This document shows positions 59,283-64,000 of a stretch of DNA of 64,000 nt, in pieces; position 1 is the stretch's first letter; every line of letters begins with the position of its first letter. Below the pieces are notes generated by a model. The model was not told the DNA's origin, searched no databases, and saw only the letters and a program-made list of their open reading frames with translations. Source of the stretch: Elephas maximus indicus (lineage: Eukaryota; Chordata; Mammalia; Proboscidea; Elephantidae); NCBI RefSeq assembly GCF_024166365.1, contig NC_064826.1, forward strand, positions 57,181,001 through 57,245,000, written 5' to 3'. The translations under genes were made by a program, and so were the position numbers.

Positions 59283-59640
59283 TAAAACCAAAACTCAGTA
59301 CCATCAAGTGATCCTATAGGTAGGGATGGATTACCCAGTAAGCGAGGCATGCACAGGTTTACTAATCTGTTGTGCACAGTTTGATCTGTTTTTCACCACC
59401 CCCTCTGACGTGGTGAAACCCGTGTGAAATTGTGCACTGCAGATTAGTAAGAACACAAGCCCGTTCACACTTTACTGGTTAACCGGCCCCTGCCTCTTAG
59501 AGTAGAACTGCACCATAGGGTTTCCAAGGCCATAAGTCTTAACAGAATCAGACTGCCACATCTTTGTCCCGAGAACTGGCTAGTGGGTTCAAACCGCCGA
59601 CTTTTTGGTTAGCGGCCAAGCATTTGACCGCTGCAGCACA
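59283..59640 (-). mobile_element. AfroSINE (long variant), interrupted
   Basis: The tail part CAGTACCATCAAGTGATCCT with ATAGG lies at the left. After a 175-bp insertion it resumes GAGTAGAACTGCACCATAGG and ends with the head complement TTTGACCGCTGCAGCACACC. Confidence 0.9.
59323..59497. mobile_element. Palindromic MITE-like insertion
   Basis: 175 bp between TA dinucleotides, sitting inside the AfroSINE. The halves are imperfect inverted copies: TTACCCAGTAA (59,331) with TTACTGGTTAA (59,472); TTACTAATCTG (59,359) with CAGATTAGTAA (59,440); TGTGCA (59,371) with TGTGCA (59,431); TTTCACCAC (59,391) with GTGGTGAAA (59,410). The centre is at about 59,404-59,406. A TA target and near-complete palindrome suggest a nonautonomous Tc1/mariner-type foldback element. 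I do not recognise the family. Confidence 0.7.
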
Positions 59641-59645
59641 CCTTA

Positions 59646-59803
59646 AAACTGTTGCCATCAAGTCGATTCTGCCTCATAGCAACCCTATAGGACAGAGTAG
59701 AACTGCCCCCGTAGGGATTCCAAGGAGCAGCTGGTGGATTTGAATTGCTGCCCTTTTGTTTGGTAGCCAACCTCTTAACCACTGAGCCACCAGAGCTCCC
59801 TAA
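59646..59803 (-). mobile_element. AfroSINE (short variant)
   Basis: Antisense copy: CTGTTGCCATCAAGTCGATT, CCTATAGGACAGAGTAGAAC, CTCTTAACCACTGAGCCACC. Confidence 0.94.
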
Positions 59804-59817
59804 AGATGCGTACATAA

Positions 59818-60016
59818 ACCAAAATCCATTGCCATTGAGTTGATTCTGATTCATAACGACCCTATAGGACAAAGTAGAACTGTCCCATAGGGTTTCCAAG
59901 GCTGTAATGTTTATAGAAGCAGACTGCTACATCCTCCTGTGGAGCCGATGGTGGATTTGAACTGCTGACATTTGGGTTAGCAGCCTAGCACTTAATCACT
60001 GCACCACCAGGGTACA
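59818..60016 (-). mobile_element. AfroSINE (long variant)
   Basis: Antisense copy with the long-variant block TAGAAGCAGACTGCTACATC and head complement TTAATCACTGCACCACCAGG. GTACAT flanks both sides. Confidence 0.94.
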
Positions 60017-60029
60017 TATATATACCAGA

Positions 60030-60190
60030 AAACTAAACCCATTGCTGTCGAGTCAGTTCCAACTCATAGCAACCCTATAGGACAGAGTAGAACTGCCCCA
60101 TCGGGTTTCCAAGGAGCGGCTGATGGATTCAAAATGCCAACCTTTTGGTTAGTAGCCATAGCTCTAAACAACTGTGCCACCAGGGCTCTG
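60030..60190 (-). mobile_element. AfroSINE (short variant)
   Basis: Antisense copy: CCCATTGCTGTCGAGTCAGT, CAAGGAGCGGCTGATGG, AACAACTGTGCCACCAGGGC. This is the last of four AfroSINEs packed into about 900 bp. Confidence 0.94.
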
Positions 60191-60413
60191 GGGTGCGTAT
60201 ATAGGAACTTAAATACAGCTGAACCTGGCTGGCAGCACTGCCTTGTTTCCTGGGTTTCACAAGTTTTCCACCTTTAATGGTATAGCCTTACACTTTATCA
60301 TTGCTCGTTTTAGTGGAAAATATTTGATTTTCCTGTGATAGGTTTCTGCCTTACATAGGTTCCAGCTTTCACAGGTTTTACTGCAAATGTTTTGCACCAC
60401 ATTTCAGATATTT

Positions 60414-60457
60414 TGAGTTGGAATCAACTTGATGGCAACGGGTTTGATTTTTGGTTT
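60414..60457 (+). mobile_element. AfroSINE tail fragment
   Basis: Only GAGTTGGAATCAACTTGATG with GCAACGGGTTTGATTTTTGG remains. Confidence 0.8.
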
Positions 60458-60719
60458 TGTTAGATACTGTAGTCTGAGTGATCTTTTTTAAAGTGTAATT
60501 TTTATTTTCTAGCTTAGAGCCCTTCAGGATTTTCAAGGCTCTATGGGATCTACCCCTATCTATATCTCCAACCTCAATTTCATCCACTCTGTCTCTTGCT
60601 CAAAAGCCTCTGTCATACTATGACATTTCCTTCTAAAATGCCAAATTAGGTCATACCATAGGAATGTTGCTTACTTGAAGTCACGTGTCATTATATTTGT
60701 TGAGGAGGTAATGAAGGTA

Positions 60720-60975
60720 GCTATTAAGGTATATCTCAGTGTTTTTGGTATATTTACGTAAAAGGGGTATATGTAGTGGGGAGAGATCTATAGATATATT
60801 AGCTTATGTATATGCATAAAATAACTGAAAGAAGCATAAGAAATTGATAACATTATTTGCCTCCAAGGAGGGAATTGGATGACTTGGGAACTAGAGTGGA
60901 ACACTTTGCACTGTATACTTTTTACCTTTTGAATTTTGAGGCATGTCAGTATGTTACGTGCTAAAAATAAAACCA
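60720..60975 (+). mobile_element. Old L1 3'UTR fragment
   Basis: GAAATTGATAACATTATTTG, CCTCCAAGGAGGGAATTGGA, CACTGTATACTTTTTACCTT and TTGAATTTTGAGGCATG resemble an old L1M 3'UTR (GGTTGCCTCTGGGGAGGG, TTTTGAATTTTGAACCATG). Confidence 0.6.
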
Positions 60976-61609
60976 GGTCAACTTCTTAAATATTAATAAA
61001 TACACTCATCATACAGCTCTAATTACAGGAGGAAAAAGTTGAGAGCATATACCTAAAGTGACAGGGTAAAAAGGAAAAAAAAAAAGCTATATTCCCCATG
61101 TATAGGGAAGACTGCCTGACGCATAGTAGGTGCTGTCTACTATGTGATACGTATTTGTTGATTTAACAAATGCTTTTTAATTTGCAAAGCAGCATAGAAC
61201 CATCTACTAATCTGTAACATAAGTTAGAGAACTTTAAAAAATGAGAACCAAAATTCCGCACTTAAAATAGTACACTGCATGGAATTAGCTCTAACCAATA
61301 CAGGTTAATCAAGAATGAAATGTTCTCTTTGATTTAGCTGTTTCAGATCTTATTATCCTTGTACTATTAAATTTTTCACAATAGCTTCTCAAATCCACCC
61401 TTTTTATTTTTCACAAAGTTTTAGATGAACTTGGCTCTTGAGTTGACATTCATGAAAATAGTAAACCACCATTTTTTCACCAAACAAATAAACAGCTGTG
61501 CTGTTTGTTTTTTGCTGTGAGGTTTCTTTTTAAATGCAGAAATGGGCAAAGTATCAGGCCCAAAACACCCAATGCTGTCAAGTTGTCAGGAGTAGAGTTT
61601 ATACCTCAG

Positions 61610-62060
61610 TGGTTGGGATATAAATTCGTATAGTCTTTCTGGAATATAAATTGCAGTATGATTTAAAAGTTCTAAATTTTTTTTATATCCTTTGAATAAT
61701 TTTTACTTAAAATGTAAGGAAATTGCATAAAGATGTTTGTTGCAGTATGGTTTAAGGAAATAAAAAATGCCAACAACATAAATGTCCATTGATAAGGAAA
61801 TTGTTAAATAATGTCACATTTTTTATGCAACGTAAGTTTTAAATGATAACCCTAACCTATTGCCATCCAGTCTGACTCATAGTGACCCTGTAAGACAGAA
61901 TAGAACTGCCCGGTAGGGTTTCAAATGAGCAGCTGGTGGATTCCAACTGTCGACCTCTTGGTTAGCAGCCGAGCTCTTAACTGCTGCCACCAGAGCTCCA
62001 AAAATGACAATAGAGAACTTATGTTAAATGTGTAGTTTGGTGTCCTTTATACTGTAAATT
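61610..62060 (+). mobile_element. Old L1 ORF2-end fragment carrying an AfroSINE
   Basis: TTTGTTGCAGTATGGTTTAA, CAACATAAATGTCCATTGAT and AAGGAAATTGTTAAATAATG parallel the C-terminal end of L1M ORF2. An AfroSINE at 61,852-62,001 sits within it. Confidence 0.6.
61852..62001 (-). mobile_element. AfroSINE (short variant)
   Basis: Antisense copy: CCTATTGCCATCCAGTCTGA, GACAGAATAGAACTGCCCGG, GTTAGCAGCCGAGCTCTTAA. Confidence 0.92.
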
Positions 62061-63180
62061 TCTAATATGAATGAACTTTAAAAACTATATGTAACGTATA
62101 GTCTCATACACATACAGACTCCAAGCGGTAAGATTGGAAGGAACCACACCGAAGAGTTAATTACAGCCTCATTTTGGTGAGCTTATCAATTTTAATCCCT
62201 TTTTATTATTTTACTATCATTAGTTTTGCACATTTCTTTCTCCCATTTTTGCAGTACAGTGAAATCAGTTTTTTAAAAATCTGCTTTTAAATAAATAAAA
62301 TCTAATGGATTCAGAAATGAGAACAACTTCATAAAATCTAACAGCTGCCTGGGTGTTGATCTATACCTTCTCCACTACAAATTTATCTATGTATGGTAAT
62401 TATCAAATATGACCATCCTGGATATAGAAGAATTGTAATTAGAGTACTCAAAAAATGAGAATTTTGATCCTTAGTTTTTGCTAAAATATCCCCTTGAACC
62501 CCAAATCCTTTTTTTTTCTTTGATTTGCTCTTTAGGATGAAGATAAATGTATTGTTAGAAACCTTTAAAAATCAATCATTTTATATTTTGTAAGGTCTCA
62601 TATTGCATTTAAGAGTTTATATTTTTCTGGCCCAGTAGTTGTTAAGATTTCTCTCCCCCCCGGCCCCTACACGGGGTTTTTCACTTGTCATCGTAAATGT
62701 TTTCTGAAAGGATAGATACAGATTTTAACACTTTTAAATGAAATTTGGTATTATATATAAAGAGGTATTAGAAATGAATTATTATCAAGAAAGATACAAT
62801 TCCTCATAATATGTATAGAACTGTATTGGTTGATATATGCACTAGGTCATGCTATATATTGGTACCAAGGTCTGTGGTTCACAGAACCACTAGCACAGTT
62901 GACTCTGATTATTTTTTCAGAGAATGTTGAACTGCCTAATGGGAGACAACTTGGGTTGAAAACCTGCCTATAAAAACTTACTTCGTAGGTATGGTAAATC
63001 ATCATTCTGCCCTTTCTTCATTGGGGAATACTTATAGAAATTGATTTCTAAAAGGTCTACTTAAAGAATTCTGGCTTATCTATAGCTGAGACCTCACAGA
63101 GGCTAGAGCGTCATCCGTGTACAGCTAGCACTCAGTTGTTTTCATTAAACCTCACTGCGTAATGCTGTTATTTTCCAGAG
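62061..63180. other. Unassigned intronic sequence up to the acceptor
   Basis: No exon or repeat assigned. The last 30 bases (CTGTTATTTTCCAGAG) provide a polypyrimidine tract and acceptor. Confidence 0.5.
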
Positions 63181-63301
63181 TGTTGCAGAGGTAGGAACAT
63201 GGGGAAGAAACAATCAGGATAACATGAAAGTGATGCTGGTGGCTAAGGGAAGGCGACTTGATTCTGTGGGAAGGGCTATAGCTGATCCATCCATTGTCCA
63301 G
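63181..63301 (+). CDS. Putative second coding exon, unrecognised gene
   Basis: Flanked by TTATTTTCCAGAG upstream and GTAAGC downstream (63,302). With the acceptor after CCAGAG the exon is 121 bases. Its first base completes the split codon left by exon 1 (GA+T, aspartate), and all 40 following codons stay open: VAEVGTWGRNNQDNMKVMLV, then AKGRRLDSVGRAIADPSIVQ. Together the exons give 73 codons ending in phase 0. If the acceptor were after CCAG (63,179) the exon would be 123 bases and open by itself but out of phase with exon 1. The codon use and length look like a real exon. I do not recognise the protein. A first start at the ATG 63,227 is another possibility. Confidence 0.55.
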
Positions 63302-64000
63302 GTAAGCCTCCTTTGTTCCAATGGCCTCACCTCATGAATTTGTAAATTTTAGTCATAACTAAGTCATAATTTCTATCTTTCATTTGGGAATGGCGTCATT
63401 ACCATAGTAACATGAATGATGTATTTTTAAAATAATAATTTGTATAGTAAAACTTTAATAAATCACCAAATCTTTGCCAAGGGGAAGCGCATTTGCCTAA
63501 TTGGTAAATATATAAATGGACTAGTATTGTGTATCCCTTTTAAAAAAATCTTGGAAAAATGACTCTTACATTAAGGTGAAAGTTTTGATCAATCTTCTGC
63601 TAAAGAATCAGAAATTAACCACCAATTTGAATATATCACAATGCTACCAGTAAAAAAAATTAACCAAAAAAGTGATGAGTTTTCCTGAATGTGACAAACA
63701 ACTTAGACCTTCTTTCATTAGATGTGATAAAACAACTTCTTAAAAACTAAATGCTGTAGATTTTAAAATATTCATAGCAATCAGATTCTTGCAGATTATT
63801 ACATTTAAATAATGCATATAAACTTTTGGAATATGAACTGTCATTGCAATTTTGCATAAAGAACACGATAGGCAGATACCCAGGCAAATTTTCTATATGT
63901 TTTTTTGGAAGGAAGCAGGAGACTGCTTTGTGTTTCTATCTGGAAATAACTTTTTAAATGCTAATGTGGAGTCTGTTGTACAGATTTGAGTATGAGCACA
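63302..64000 (+). other. Putative intron 2, start
   Basis: Begins GTAAGCCTCC. AT-rich, with no further exon or repeat seen before the window ends, so the gene continues beyond it. Confidence 0.5.

Larger units (their letters stand above)
54350..63180 (+). other. Putative intron 1
   Basis: About 8.8 kb from the GTAAGC donor to the acceptor at 63,179. The first 1.7 kb lacks recognisable repeats and contains T-runs and a G-run (55,636). I see no further exon with good splice sites, but a small one could be missed. Confidence 0.5.

Noticed and set aside
59283-60190. CRISPR-like array of regular repeats
   Set aside because: The spacing reflects adjacent SINE copies about 160-200 bp long. The genome is mammalian.

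Overview
The window looks like nuclear DNA from an afrotherian mammal, most likely an elephant. The evidence is about fifteen AfroSINE copies or fragments, five or more copies of an RTE/BovB-type LINE whose 3' tail matches the AfroSINE tail, and an afrotherian-type full-length L1. These sit on a base layer of older mammal-wide repeats (MIR, L2, MER5-type hAT elements, MLT1/MaLR LTRs, an ERVL remnant, L1M). I see no bacterial, plasmid or phage features, no CRISPR array and no rRNA or functional tRNA gene.

Layout: 1-12 kb is AT-rich intergenic DNA with scattered RTE, SINE, hAT and LTR pieces. 12.13-19.95 kb is one near full-length L1 on the minus strand: 3'UTR, broken ORF2, broken ORF1, then a GC-rich 5'UTR containing two promoter-like tandem monomers. 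20.2-20.7 kb is an MLT1 LTR. 21.45-24.59 kb is a near full-length minus-strand RTE whose reverse transcriptase has lost its catalytic box through a small deletion. 26.4-28.5 kb is a decayed ERVL with a recognisable integrase. 28.5-32.6 kb holds L2, L1 and MaLR pieces. 32.65-33.6 kb is a processed HMGB2 pseudogene. 34-47 kb is more repeats and unassigned DNA. 47.66-51.12 kb holds two plus-strand RTE copies, one of them split by an AfroSINE. 51.9-52.6 kb is a young 5'-truncated L1 with a clear target-site duplication.

The only likely host gene begins in a CpG island at about 53.7-54.36 kb. A first coding exon (ATG at 54,252, inside YY1-type motifs) ends at a GTAAGC donor. About 8.8 kb downstream a second exon (63,181-63,301) has splice sites that keep the reading frame open for 73 codons. 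The gene runs rightward out of the window and I do not recognise it. Its first intron holds a cluster of AfroSINEs, one of them interrupted by a 175-bp palindromic element that looks like a MITE.

The most unusual signals are that palindromic insertion, repeated small lesions in which a short direct repeat flanks a simple or A/T-rich filler, and separate inactivating changes at the catalytic box of three LINE reverse transcriptases. I did not find a convincing undescribed multi-gene system.
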